DNA from: Streptomyces cylindrosporus
GTDB taxonomy: Bacteria > Actinomycetota > Actinomycetes > Streptomycetales > Streptomycetaceae
Assembly (NCBI RefSeq): GCF_022698165.1
Contig: NZ_JALDAY010000018.1
Span: 62,001-126,000, forward strand
DNA length: 64,000 nt
Direction: 5' to 3'
Shown: positions 22,033 to 32,456 of the stretch, piece by piece
Position numbering within the stretch: the stretch's first letter is position 1
Layout of the letters: every line of letters starts with the position of its first letter
Made by a program: the position numbers and the translations under genes
The notes under the pieces: model-generated
Seen by the model: the letters and a program-made list of their open reading frames with translations, nothing else
Databases searched by the model: none
What the model was told of the DNA's origin: nothing

Positions 22033-23208
22033 TCACGCCCCGGGGCTGGTCGTCAGGCGGTGGCGCAGGGCCAGTGACGCGCAGGTCAGGAGCGCGACCG
22101 CGAAAGCCGTGAGGACGGTCAGTTCCCGTGCGACCGACGACAGGTCGCCGTCGCGGGACAGCAGCGTCGTCCACGCGTCGACCGCCCAGGCCTGCGGTAC
22201 CGCGTGCCCCGCGGTGCGCAGCCAGCCCGGCACCAGGGCCAGCGGCCACATGCACCCGCCGAGCATGCCGAGCCCGATCCCGAGCGCGGGACCGATGGCG
22301 TGCACCTGTTCCGGCGTACGGAACAGCGCGCCCGCCAGCACCCCTGCCCCGGTGCCGACCAGCGCCCACACGGTGACCAGGACACCGGCGGCCAACGGAT
22401 CGCCCCAGGCGACGTCGAAGGCCAGCGCGCCAATGCCCACGATCAGCAGGGACTGCAGCAGCGCGAGCAGGAGATACGCGATCGTCTCGCCGGCCACGAG
22501 GGCGCGGGCCGGGACCGGTGCCGCGAGCGCCCGCGCGTACACCCCGGTCCGCCGCGTCTGCACGATGGCGGCACCGCCCGCCAGGGCGTTGATGAACACG
22601 AACAGCACCAGCATGGTCGGGGTGCTGTAGCTGTAGCCCAACGGCAGGTAGTCGCTCTGTCCGTTGACGGTCTCGGCCCGCACGGCGACCGGGGAGGAAG
22701 CCCGTTCCGCGCCGCGGGCGAGAGCGAGGTTGCCGTCGAAGGTCCCGCCGCTCTGCCCGGTGGCGAAGCGGGCGGCCTGCAGACGCCCGGCGTGGTCGGC
22801 CACCACGGCGGACACCGAGGAAACGGCGGCGTGCCCCGCGCTGCCCGAGGGCTCCACCAGGACCCGGACCGTGACGGACCGCCCGGCCCGTACGCTCTCG
22901 TCGAGGCCGGCCGGCATCAGGATCACCGCGTCCAGTTCGGCGCGGCGCAGCGCGGTGCGCGCGTCGGCGGCGTCGGCGTACGAACGGGTGCGCAGCCCCG
23001 GCGCCTTCGCCAGATCCGCCGCCAGCTCCTGGGCCACCGGCCCGGACCGGGGATCCGGCACGAGACCCACCCGGAACTGGTCGAAGCCGCGCACGGTGAC
23101 GCCGATGACGACGATGATCGCGACCGGGAGCAGCACCATGAAGAACAGGGCGGTCCGGTCGCGCAGGACACGGGTCAGGGTCGCGCGGGTGACGGCGAGA
23201 GCGGTCAT
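22033..23208 (-). CDS. ABC-2 type transporter permease
   Basis: The protein has 391 residues. One N-terminal helix (about 20-40), a large extracytoplasmic domain (about 45-200), then five C-terminal helices, the ABC-2 exporter layout. The ATG at 23208 overlaps the TGA of the partner permease (ATGA). Together with 23205-24374 and the ATPase at 24381-25358 it forms a complete drug- or lipid-type exporter. Substrate unknown. Confidence 0.9.
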   Translation of the reverse strand: MTALAVTRATLTRVLRDRTALFFMVLLPVAIIVVIGVTVRGFDQFRVGLVPDPRSGPVAQELAADLAKAPGLRTRSYADAADARTALRRAELDAVILMPAGLDESVRAGRSVTVRVLVEPSGSAGHAAVSSVSAVVADHAGRLQAARFATGQSGGTFDGNLALARGAERASSPVAVRAETVNGQSDYLPLGYSYSTPTMLVLFVFINALAGGAAIVQTRRTGVYARALAAPVPARALVAGETIAYLLLALLQSLLIVGIGALAFDVAWGDPLAAGVLVTVWALVGTGAGVLAGALFRTPEQVHAIGPALGIGLGMLGGCMWPLALVPGWLRTAGHAVPQAWAVDAWTTLLSRDGDLSSVARELTVLTAFAVALLTCASLALRHRLTTSPGA

Positions 23209-24374
23209 GGTGTCCTCCTCAGCCGGAGCAGCACGGCCGTCACCGCGGCCACGACCGCCGAGAAGGCGGCGATGCCGAGCAGCGGCGCGCCCACCGCGTC
23301 CCAGCCGCGCACCCCGGTGCCCAGGTCGGTGAAGCCGCGCAGCGCCCAGCCGTTGGGCGTGAACTGCGCGAGCCGCCGGATCAGCGGTGTGGTGCCGGAC
23401 GCGAACACGAAGTTGCCGCCGAGCAGGGCGAGCGCGAAGACCAGGATCGACGCCAGTCCCTGGGCCTGCTGTTCGGTTCGCACGAGTGCGATGACCAGCG
23501 CGGTCAGACACACCACGCACACCGCCATGGCCACGCTGAGCACGGCGACCCCGAGCGGATCGGCCCAGCGGGCACCGAAGGCGAGCCAGGACACGAGCGT
23601 GACCGTGGCGAGCCCCGCCAGGCTGTAGACGAATGTCGACACGGACTTCCCGATCAGCAGCGCACCCCGTCCGACGGGAGCGGCCGCGATCCGGTCGAGG
23701 GTGCCCTGCTGCTGCTCGACGAAGTAGCTGCGCGCGCCGAAGCCCACGGTGAACAGCACGAAGAACATGCCCATGCTGGGACCGAAGTAGCTGATGACCT
23801 TCAGCGGGTCGTCGGGCAGGCCTTGCGCCCGGACCTGTTCGGGCAGCCGCAGCAGGGCGGCCTTCGCCGCGAGGCGTGAGACGTCCCGCTCGGGGGTGCC
23901 CGCGGCCACGGCCGTGGTGACGGACAACCGGTCGGCGTTGACCTGGGCGACGTACGACTCGGTGACGGCGCGGGCGAGTTGGGCCTGCAGGCCGTAGTCG
24001 ACGCTGTCCAGGACCTTCACCGGTGCGGCGGCGCCGCCGTGCAGCGAGGCGGTGAACCCCGCGGGCACGACGACGGCGGCGTGCACGTCGGCCGCGTCGA
24101 CCGCCCGCCGGGCGGCGGCTTCGGTGCCGTACGACCGCACATGGACCGTGCCCCTGAGTTCGGGGCTCTTCAGAACCTGGGTGAGGCCTGCCGCGGCCGG
24201 GCCCCGGTCCAGGTCCACGACCGCGATGTCCGCGCGGAACTCGTCGTTGTTGTTGAAGGCGAGGGCCATCAGCGCGGAGATCAGCACGGGCGCCAGGAAC
24301 ACGATCACCCAGGCCGACCGGTCCCGCATCCGCTGCCTCAGGTCCTTGGCGGCGATGGCGAGTACGGCACCCAC
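23205..24374 (-). CDS. ABC-2 type transporter permease
   Basis: The protein has 389 residues with the same ABC-2 topology. A start helix (about 20-40, WVIVFLAPVLISALMALAF) precedes an external domain and five helices. The GTG at 24374 lies 6 bp after the ATPase stop. The two permeases are distinct and likely form a heterodimer, as in YhfI/LinR-type exporters. Part of the long minus-strand operon starting at the Usp gene 27749-28630. Confidence 0.9.
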   Translation of the reverse strand: MGAVLAIAAKDLRQRMRDRSAWVIVFLAPVLISALMALAFNNNDEFRADIAVVDLDRGPAAAGLTQVLKSPELRGTVHVRSYGTEAAARRAVDAADVHAAVVVPAGFTASLHGGAAAPVKVLDSVDYGLQAQLARAVTESYVAQVNADRLSVTTAVAAGTPERDVSRLAAKAALLRLPEQVRAQGLPDDPLKVISYFGPSMGMFFVLFTVGFGARSYFVEQQQGTLDRIAAAPVGRGALLIGKSVSTFVYSLAGLATVTLVSWLAFGARWADPLGVAVLSVAMAVCVVCLTALVIALVRTEQQAQGLASILVFALALLGGNFVFASGTTPLIRRLAQFTPNGWALRGFTDLGTGVRGWDAVGAPLLGIAAFSAVVAAVTAVLLRLRRTP

Positions 24375-24380
24375 GGCGGC

Positions 24381-25358
<978 letters not shown>

Positions 25359-25384
25359 GGCGTCTCCTTGTCGGCGCGGTCCGC

Positions 25385-27718
25385 TCAGGGCACGAGGGAG
25401 AAGTAGCTCTCCTCCTCCTGCGTGAAGTGCAGCCGCAGCACGGTGTGCAGGCCGTAGAGACAGGCCCGCAGGTCGTCGAGCTGGTCCTGGGCCAGGGCCC
25501 CGTCACGGTCCGCGAGGGCCAGGTGGGTGGCGACGCGCCGGGCGAGCCGCTCGATCTCCGCGTGCGCGCGGCTCATGGTGACCGTTGCCTCGGGACCGCC
25601 GAGCGTCGGGGCGAGCGCGGGATACAACTGGTGCTCCTCCGCGTACTCGTGCGGCAGCAGGCGCTCGGTGAGCAGCCGGTGCACCTCGCGCACCGCGGCC
25701 AGCGACTGCGGCCCCACACCGTCGGCCAGTCGGTCGGCGGCGTCGCGTACGGCGTCCAGGACGTCCTGGAGGTCACCGTGTTCGGCGGCGAAGCGGCGGA
25801 GGAGAGCCTCCGTCGAGGGCGGCAGCGCGGGCCGGCCCTGCCCGTCGTCGTGCAGCACCCGCAGCGCGTTGAGGATCACCGCGACGTCGATCCCCTCCTG
25901 CAGCAGCGCGCCGGCGGCCGGCGGCAGCAGACCGAAGGCGGCCGCGACCATCGCGGCCAGCGACAGCACCATGCCGCCGAGCGCGCTCTGCACGGCGATG
26001 CGCCGGGCCCGTACGGCGATGGCGACCGCGTCGGCAAGCCGGTCCACGCGGTCGGTGGTCAGCACGATGTCGGCGGCCTCCGAGGAGGCCGTGGACCCCC
26101 GGGCGCCCATGGCCACGCCGATGTCCGCGGCCGCGAGCGCGGGAGCGTCGTTGACGCCGTCGCCCACCATCACGGTGACCGCGCGCTCGCGCTCGGCGCG
26201 CACCGCGGCGACCTTGTCGGCGGGGGTGAGACCGGCCCGCACGTCGTCGAGGCCGAGGACGGCGCCCACCTCGCGCGCGGGTTCGGCACGGTCGCCGGTG
26301 AGCATCACGAGCCGCTCGATACCCGCGCCGCGCAGGCGGCGCAGGGTGCGTGGCGCGTCCGGGCGCGGGGGATCCCACAGGAGCACGGCACCGACGGGGC
26401 TGCCGTCCACGCCGAGCCAGGCCACCGCCGCTCCGTCGAGGAGCGCCCGGTTGTCCACCGACCGCGCCCAGTCCGGGAGTCGTACGTCTTCCGGGAGGCG
26501 GCCGATCGTCATACGACGCCCGGCGACCGTGCCGGCCGCACCCCGGCCGGGCTCCTCCGACACGTCCGAGGGCACGGACAGGCGAAGCCCCCGCTCGTGG
26601 GCCGCGTCGACCACGGCGCGGGCCAGGACGTGCGGGGAGTACTGGTCGAGCGATGCCGCCAGCCGCAGCACCTGCGTCGGCTGCCAGCGCGGTGCGGCGA
26701 TGACGTCGAGGACCCGGGGACGCCCGCCGGTGAGCGTGCCCGTCTTGTCCAGCAGCAGCGTCCGCGCCCGGCCCAGATTCTCCAGCGCCCCTCCGTCGCG
26801 GATCACCGCGCCGAGCCGGGAGGCCCGGGACAGACCCGAGACGACGGCCACCGGTGCCGCCAGCAGCAGCGGACACGGAGTGGCCACCACCAGGACCGCC
26901 ACCGCACGTACCGCGGAACCGCTCGCGAGCCAGGCCAGAGCGGCGACCGCCAGGGACAGCGGCAGGAACCAGGCCGCGTACCGGTCGGCCAGCCGCACCA
27001 CGGGCGCCGACTCGGCGCCCGCCTGCCGGGCCAGCCGTACGATCCCCGCGTACGTGCTGTCCTGCTCGGTCGCGGTGGCGCGCAGCTCGAAGGCGTCGCC
27101 CGCGTTGACCACTCCGCTGCGCACCGACTCGCCCCGCGCGCGGCGCACGGCGAGCGGCTCGCCCGTGAGCGCGGACTCGTCCAGCACCGCCGGTGTCCGG
27201 GCCACCCGGCCGTCGACGGGCACGACCTCGCCGGGCCCCACGACGAGCAGGTCGCCGGCGGCGACCTCGGACGCGGGGACCGTGGTCACCCGCGCGTCGG
27301 TGAGCAGCCGGGCGGTGCGGGGCGCGCGCTCCAGCAGGGCTCGCAGATCGCGGGAGGCGCGCCGCTGCGCCGCCGCCTCGAGGGTGCGGCCAGTGGCGAG
27401 CATCAGCGCGATGAGGGCGCCGGCCAGGTACTCGCGCACGGCCAGCGTGCCGCCGAGCGCCAGGACGGCGATCACGTCGACGCCCGCCCGGCCGCGCCGG
27501 AGGGCGTCGAGCACCCAGCCGACCGCCGGGACCACGGTGGCGACCGTGCCCAGACCCCAGCACAGGTCGGCCAGGTCCGGGGCGCCGGCGAGCCGGCAGG
27601 CGCCGCCCGCGACGAGCGCGGCGGTGGTCACGGACAGCAGCACGGATTCGGGCGTCGGCGGCACGAACAGCGCCCTGCACAGCCTGCGCAACTGCCCTGC
27701 CGCGGTGACATGATCCAT
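25385..27718 (-). CDS. P1B-type metal ATPase fused to C-terminal hemerythrin domain
   Basis: The protein has 777 residues. It has no N-terminal metal-binding domain. TGE is at 185-187, the metal-site motif TPCP in TM6 at 280-283, phosphorylation Asp324 in DKTGTLT, and GDGVNDAPAL in the P-domain. The last 150 or so residues form a hemerythrin-like four-helix bundle with FAAEHGDLQ, LPHEYAEEHQLYP, SRAHAEIERL and LHTVLRLHFTQEEESYF. These supply the His and Glu ligands for a di-iron centre that binds O2 or senses iron. This suggests a pump gated by oxygen, iron or redox state. The open frame is continuous, so the fusion is real in this sequence. Confidence 0.9.
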   Translation of the reverse strand: MDHVTAAGQLRRLCRALFVPPTPESVLLSVTTAALVAGGACRLAGAPDLADLCWGLGTVATVVPAVGWVLDALRRGRAGVDVIAVLALGGTLAVREYLAGALIALMLATGRTLEAAAQRRASRDLRALLERAPRTARLLTDARVTTVPASEVAAGDLLVVGPGEVVPVDGRVARTPAVLDESALTGEPLAVRRARGESVRSGVVNAGDAFELRATATEQDSTYAGIVRLARQAGAESAPVVRLADRYAAWFLPLSLAVAALAWLASGSAVRAVAVLVVATPCPLLLAAPVAVVSGLSRASRLGAVIRDGGALENLGRARTLLLDKTGTLTGGRPRVLDVIAAPRWQPTQVLRLAASLDQYSPHVLARAVVDAAHERGLRLSVPSDVSEEPGRGAAGTVAGRRMTIGRLPEDVRLPDWARSVDNRALLDGAAVAWLGVDGSPVGAVLLWDPPRPDAPRTLRRLRGAGIERLVMLTGDRAEPAREVGAVLGLDDVRAGLTPADKVAAVRAERERAVTVMVGDGVNDAPALAAADIGVAMGARGSTASSEAADIVLTTDRVDRLADAVAIAVRARRIAVQSALGGMVLSLAAMVAAAFGLLPPAAGALLQEGIDVAVILNALRVLHDDGQGRPALPPSTEALLRRFAAEHGDLQDVLDAVRDAADRLADGVGPQSLAAVREVHRLLTERLLPHEYAEEHQLYPALAPTLGGPEATVTMSRAHAEIERLARRVATHLALADRDGALAQDQLDDLRACLYGLHTVLRLHFTQEEESYFSLVP

Positions 27719-27748
27719 GACGTGCCTCGCTCGGGTGGCCGGTAGGGC

Positions 27749-28630
27749 TCAGTCGTGGGGAACGACGGCGACGGGGCACGGGGCGTGGTGCAGCGCCGCG
27801 TGCGTGACGGGACCGAGCCTCCAGCTCAGCGGCGACGGGTGCCGCCTACGGCCGACGACGGTGAGCATGCTGTGGCTGGAAGCGGCGAGCAGTACCTGCG
27901 CCGCGGGACCCCGGGCCACATGGTCCACGACGTCGACGGCGGGGAACTTCTGCCGCCACGGCGCGAGGGCGGCCTCGAGCCTGCCGTGCTCGTCCGTCTC
28001 GTACCCCTCGTCGGAACGGTGGATGGGCGGATGCGTCACGAGCGAGCTCAGTGGCAGCGCCCGGACCGCGCGCACCCGGGCCCGGCGCAGCTCGGCGGCG
28101 GTGAACGCGAACTCCAGCAGCGGGTCGGTGGCCGGTCCGGCCTCCCGGACGCCGACGACGATCTCCTGGAGGTCGGCCGCGGCCGGGCGACCCCAGCCGG
28201 CCTCCACCGCGGGATCGTCCGCCCGGACGGTGACGGCCGGGCACCGGGCCAGGCCGAGGACGTGCAGACTGATCGAACCGAGCAGGAAGCCGGCCACCGA
28301 ACCGTGGCCGCGGGAGCCCAGCACCAGGAGCGCGGCGTTGTCGCTCGCGTCCAGCAGGGACTGTGCGGCGGGGACCGAGACGAGCTCCGTGATGACGGAG
28401 AGGCCCTTGTAGCGGTGCAGCAGTTCGGCCTCCGTCCGCTGGAGCACCTGTCCTCCGTGGCGCTGCTTGCCGAGGGCTTCCTTGGCCATCGGCACGTCGA
28501 GCGGCTGGGTCGTCCAGGAGTGCAGCAGCAGGACGGGCACGTGCCGGGCCATGGCCTCGCGCGCCGCCCACCATGCGGCCGTCACGCTCGCGGCTGAGCC
28601 GTCGAGACCGACGACGACGGGTCCGGTCAT
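27749..28630 (-). CDS. Universal stress protein, tandem Usp domains
   Basis: The protein has 293 residues. The first Usp domain has an intact motif (GSRGHGSVAGFLLGS); the second is altered (GRRRHPSPLSWRLG). The ATG at 28630 follows GGAGGTGTGCC. It heads the minus operon that continues into the metal ATPase and ABC exporter, with gaps of 30, 26 and 6 bp and one overlap. Its promoter shares the box pair at 28714-28748 with the divergent Usp gene. Confidence 0.94.
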   Translation of the reverse strand: MTGPVVVGLDGSAASVTAAWWAAREAMARHVPVLLLHSWTTQPLDVPMAKEALGKQRHGGQVLQRTEAELLHRYKGLSVITELVSVPAAQSLLDASDNAALLVLGSRGHGSVAGFLLGSISLHVLGLARCPAVTVRADDPAVEAGWGRPAAADLQEIVVGVREAGPATDPLLEFAFTAAELRRARVRAVRALPLSSLVTHPPIHRSDEGYETDEHGRLEAALAPWRQKFPAVDVVDHVARGPAAQVLLAASSHSMLTVVGRRRHPSPLSWRLGPVTHAALHHAPCPVAVVPHD

Positions 28631-28680
28631 GGCACACCTCCGGTGTCGGCGCGACGCATGCCGCGCAAGGTGCCTCCCAC

Positions 28681-28783
28681 CTCCAGGCTCGCCGCCCCAC
28701 GAGCGGCGAGGGAGGGCCGGACGGTGCCGCGTTGGGCCCGTACGGCCCACTGCGCAGGCATGTTCGCGGGGCGGACGCTGGGT
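28681..28783. promoter_or_regulatory. Bidirectional island promoter between two usp genes
   Basis: Boxes GGGCCGGACGGTGC (28714-28727) and GGCCCGTACGGCCC (28735-28748) are 21 bp apart. Rightward, 25 nt then GACGCTGGGT (28774-28783). Leftward, 23 nt then GAGCCTGGAG (minus, 28681-28690). One box pair serves both directions. Confidence 0.72.
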
Positions 28784-28908
28784 GCCGTCAGGGGAGGCGG
28801 GGCCGTCCCCGCCGATGAGGGCGGGCACGGTCCCGCCGCGCGATGCCGCCCTGGCCCCCCTCGTGAGGAGGGGCCCGCCAGGAGCAGGCCGGAGACAGGA
28901 GGACCGCC

Positions 28909-29658
28909 GTGAACGGGCCGGTTGTGGTGGGAGTCGACGGATCGTGGGCGAGCCTGGCCGCGGTGCAGACCGCGGCACTGGAGGCCGAGCGACGAGGAAC
29001 GGGGCTGCGCCTGGCGCACGCCCTCGCGTGGTCGTCGGCGCGCGTGCCGGCCGGGGTGCCGCCGTGGGACCCGGACGGCGCCGGACGACGCGACCTCGTC
29101 GGCCGCCCGCTGGACGAGGCCGAGCGGTGGGCCCGGAAGGTCGCCCCGGAGGTGACCGTCACCGGTGACGTGCTGATGGGCGATCCCGGCCGCGTGCTGG
29201 AGTCCGAGTCACGCACCGCGTCACTCGCCGTGGTGGCCGGCCGGCGGGCGACCGGGATCGCGGGCCGGCTGACCGGCCATGGCCGCTGCCCGCTGCTCGT
29301 GGTGCGGGGGCGGGCACAGCGGCACGGCTGCGTCGTACTGGCGGACGCCGCTTCGGAGGACGCCGCCGAGTTCGCCTTCGCGGAGGCGGCGGTGCGCAAC
29401 GTGGACCTGGTGGTGCTGCACGCGCGTGCCCGCGGGGCACTGGCGGGGTTGCGGAAGAAGTACCCCGGCGTCACCGTCCACGACCGGCGTCTGCGGCGCC
29501 GTACCGGACGAGCGCTCGTCGAAGCCAGCGACGGTGCCCAGCTGGTCGTGATCGCGGCCCACCACCGGGCCGCGGAACTGCTGCCGGGCTGGGCCGGGCG
29601 CACGCTGATGAGCCGCGCCCACTGCCCCGTCGCCGTGGTCCCGGCCGGGAAGGCCTGA
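28909..29658 (+). CDS. Universal stress protein, compact tandem Usp
   Basis: The protein has 249 residues, about 45 shorter than the other tandem Usps. The second domain is reduced and neither domain keeps G-2x-G-9x-G-S (GRRATGIAGRLTGHG; AAHHRAAELLPGWAG). Nucleotide binding is therefore unlikely. The GTG at 28909 follows AGGAGGACCGCC. It is first gene of the plus operon Usp-CtpF-ACD-CBS-flavodoxin-membrane peptide, 2 bp before the ATPase GTG. Confidence 0.88.
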   Translation: MNGPVVVGVDGSWASLAAVQTAALEAERRGTGLRLAHALAWSSARVPAGVPPWDPDGAGRRDLVGRPLDEAERWARKVAPEVTVTGDVLMGDPGRVLESESRTASLAVVAGRRATGIAGRLTGHGRCPLLVVRGRAQRHGCVVLADAASEDAAEFAFAEAAVRNVDLVVLHARARGALAGLRKKYPGVTVHDRRLRRRTGRALVEASDGAQLVVIAAHHRAAELLPGWAGRTLMSRAHCPVAVVPAGKA

Positions 29659-29660
29659 CC

Positions 29661-32456
29661 GTGGACGGACCGTCGACGACAGCGGCCGGACCGGCGACGG
29701 CGTCGGAACGCCTGGAGTTCGACGGGCTGACACCCGCGCGGGCGGCCGACCGCCTCGGCGTCGATCCGGGTCGCGGACCGAGCGCCCGGCAGGTCGCCGA
29801 GCGCACGGCCGCCCACGGCCCGAACCGGCTGGCCGAGCCCGCCCGACGGCCCGAGTGGCTGAAGTTCCTCGACCAGTTCCGCAACTGGCTGATCGGCATC
29901 CTGCTGATCGCCGCCGTCGTCGCCGGAGCCATCGGAGACGTCAGGGACGCCGTGGTGATCACCGTCGTCCTGCAGATCAACGCGGTCCTCGGCTACCTCC
30001 AGGAGCGGCGCGCCGAACGCAGCCTGGAGGCGCTGCGCCGGATGCTCGTACCGACCGCCAGGGTCCGCCGCGACGGCACCGAACAGGTCGTCGAGGCGGA
30101 CACGCTGGTCCCGGGGGACGTGGTCCTGCTGGAGGCGGGCGACCGCGTGCCCGCCGACGGGCGGCTGCTCGTGGCGGAGTCGGTCGAGGTCGCCGAGGCC
30201 GCTCTGACCGGCGAGTCGCAGCCCGTCGCCAAGTCCGCGGCAGCCCTGGAACCGGCCGGCACCGCTCCCGTGCCGCTCGCCGAGCGCACCGGCATGCTCT
30301 TCATGAACACCGCGCTGACCCGCGGCCGCGCCGAGATGATCGTCACGGCCACCGGCATGCACACCGAACTCGGCGCGATCGCCGAGGCCTTGCGCACCGG
30401 CGCCGAACCGCCCAGCCCGCTGCAGATCCAACTCGACAGCCTGGGGCGGCGGTTGGCGGTGGTGAGCGGCGTCGCCGTCGTGGCGTACGCCCTCGTCGCG
30501 CTGGCACGCGGCGAGTCGCTGTCCGCCATCGCGCTGCGCGCGGTGGCCCTGGCCGTCGCAGCCATCCCCGAAGGCCTGCCCGCCGTGATGGCGCTGACCC
30601 TGGCCCTCGGGGTGAACCGCATGGCCCGGCGCGGGGCGATCGTCAAACGCCTGGCCTCCGTGGAGTCCCTGGGCGCGGCGACGGTCGTGTGCAGCGACAA
30701 GACCGGCACGCTGACCCTCAACGAGATGACCGTACGGGCTCTGTGGAGTGCCGGCCGGCTCCATGACGTCACCGGCGAGGGCTATGGGACGGCCGGAGAC
30801 ATCGGCACCGGCACCGCCGCCGACCGCGACGGGCTGCGGAGCGCGGTGACGCCCTTCGCCCTGTGCAACGACGCCCGGCTGACCGGCGAGGGCTTCATCG
30901 GCGACCCCACGGAGGCCGCGCTGGTGGTACTGGCCGCGAAGGCGGGCGTCGACGCCGACCGGCTGCGGGCCGAGCGGCCCCGGCGCGGCGAACTGCCCTT
31001 CGACGCCGCCACCAAGTACATGGCCACCTTCCACACCGACCCCGACGGCCGCACCCGCGTCCACGTCAAGGGCGCGGTGGACGTCCTGCTGGAGCGGTGC
31101 GCCGACGCGCTCACCGTCGAGGGCGCACGCCCCCTCGACGACCGGCGCAGGAACGAGGTCATGGCCGTCGTCGGGATGCTCGGCGCCCGTGGCCTGCGGG
31201 TCCTGGGCGCCGCGACGGCCCGCACGGACGGCCGGGTGGACGCCTCCGCTCTCACCGGCCTGACCCTGGTGTCGATCGCCGGCATAGCCGATCCGCCGCG
31301 CCCGCAGGCACGCGACGCCATGGCGGTGTGCCGCAGCGCCGGAGTGGCCGTCAAGATGATCACCGGGGACCATGCCGGCACCGCGGCGGCCGTCGCACGC
31401 GAACTGGGCATCGACGGCGAGGTGGTGACCGGGGGCGACCTGGACCGGATGTCCGAGGACGAACTGGCCGCGCGCGTCGACGGCATCGGCGTCCTCGCCC
31501 GTGTCGCGCCCGAGCACAAGGTCGCCGTCGTGCGGGCGCTGTCCGGCCGCGGCCACATCGTCGCCATGACCGGCGACGGCGTGAACGACGCGGCGGCGCT
31601 GCGGGCCGCCCACATCGGCGTGGCCATGGGCCGCACCGGCACGGACGTGGCCAAGGAAGCCGCCGACATGGTCCTCACCGACGACGACTTCTCCACGATC
31701 GTGCGCGCGGTCCGCGAGGGCCGCGCCATCTACGCGAACATCGTCAAGTTCGTCCGCTTCCAGCTGGCGACCAACATCGGCGCCATCCTCACCCTGCTGG
31801 GCGCCTCGCTGGCCGGTCTGCCCGCACCGCTGACGGCGGCCCAGCTGCTGTGGATCAACATCATCATGGACGGTCCGCCCGCGATGGCCCTGGCCGTCGA
31901 CCCGCCCCGCGACGACCTCATGCGGCACCCGCCGCGCGACCCGGACGAGCGCATCCTGGACGCCCGCCGGCTGTACGGCATCGGCCGGGCCGGCGCGGTC
32001 ATGGCCGCCGGCACCGTCACCCTGCTGGCCCTGGCCCGGCCGCGCGTCGGCACGGACACCGCGCTGACAATGGCGTTCACCGCGTTCGTGCTGTACCAGC
32101 TGTTCAACTCCCTGGTCGCCCGCTCGGACGACGGCCCGCTGCTCGGCCGTCACCAGCTGCGCAACCGGACCCTGTGGCTGTGCCTCGCCGGGATGCTGGC
32201 CGTGCAGGTCGCCGCCGTGCACCTGCCCTGGGCGCGCAGCGTCTTCGGGACTGTCGCGCTCTACCCCGGCCAGTGGGCGGTGTGTCTGGCCACCGCGTCC
32301 ACGGTGCTGCTCGCCGAACTGGCCGTGCGCGGGCTGCGGGCCCTCGCGCACCGAGGGCCGTCCGGCCCCCATGGCACCCCCGGTCAGCCCATGGGACCTC
32401 GCCCCGATCCGCTGGACGCTCGAAGCGTAGAGACTTCTGGAGGAGATCCGCGATGA
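29661..32456 (+). CDS. P2-type cation ATPase (CtpF-like)
   Basis: The protein has 931 residues. It has TGESQPVAKS, AAIPEGLPAVMALTLALG in TM4, phosphorylation Asp346 in CSDKTGTLTLNEMT, TGDGVNDAAALRAAHIG, and a six-helix C-terminal block. It resembles mycobacterial CtpF (Rv1997), a DosR-regulon Ca2+-type ATPase. The GTG start is 2 bp after the Usp stop. The last 35 codons (from about 32350) are low-complexity and coincide with a complete promoter module for the next gene. The TGA overlaps the next ATG. Confidence 0.93.
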   Translation: MDGPSTTAAGPATASERLEFDGLTPARAADRLGVDPGRGPSARQVAERTAAHGPNRLAEPARRPEWLKFLDQFRNWLIGILLIAAVVAGAIGDVRDAVVITVVLQINAVLGYLQERRAERSLEALRRMLVPTARVRRDGTEQVVEADTLVPGDVVLLEAGDRVPADGRLLVAESVEVAEAALTGESQPVAKSAAALEPAGTAPVPLAERTGMLFMNTALTRGRAEMIVTATGMHTELGAIAEALRTGAEPPSPLQIQLDSLGRRLAVVSGVAVVAYALVALARGESLSAIALRAVALAVAAIPEGLPAVMALTLALGVNRMARRGAIVKRLASVESLGAATVVCSDKTGTLTLNEMTVRALWSAGRLHDVTGEGYGTAGDIGTGTAADRDGLRSAVTPFALCNDARLTGEGFIGDPTEAALVVLAAKAGVDADRLRAERPRRGELPFDAATKYMATFHTDPDGRTRVHVKGAVDVLLERCADALTVEGARPLDDRRRNEVMAVVGMLGARGLRVLGAATARTDGRVDASALTGLTLVSIAGIADPPRPQARDAMAVCRSAGVAVKMITGDHAGTAAAVARELGIDGEVVTGGDLDRMSEDELAARVDGIGVLARVAPEHKVAVVRALSGRGHIVAMTGDGVNDAAALRAAHIGVAMGRTGTDVAKEAADMVLTDDDFSTIVRAVREGRAIYANIVKFVRFQLATNIGAILTLLGASLAGLPAPLTAAQLLWINIIMDGPPAMALAVDPPRDDLMRHPPRDPDERILDARRLYGIGRAGAVMAAGTVTLLALARPRVGTDTALTMAFTAFVLYQLFNSLVARSDDGPLLGRHQLRNRTLWLCLAGMLAVQVAAVHLPWARSVFGTVALYPGQWAVCLATASTVLLAELAVRGLRALAHRGPSGPHGTPGQPMGPRPDPLDARSVETSGGDPR
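32355..32424 (+). promoter_or_regulatory. Island promoter module nested in the 3' end of the CtpF-like gene
   Basis: The distal box GGGCCGTCCGGCCC (32355-32368) is exact. The proximal CCCCCGGTCAGCCC (32377-32390) is degenerate, 22 bp on, and followed by ATG. An exact 24-nt spacer leads to GACGCTCGAA (32415-32424), 29 bp before the GNAT-ACD start codon. Confidence 0.7.
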
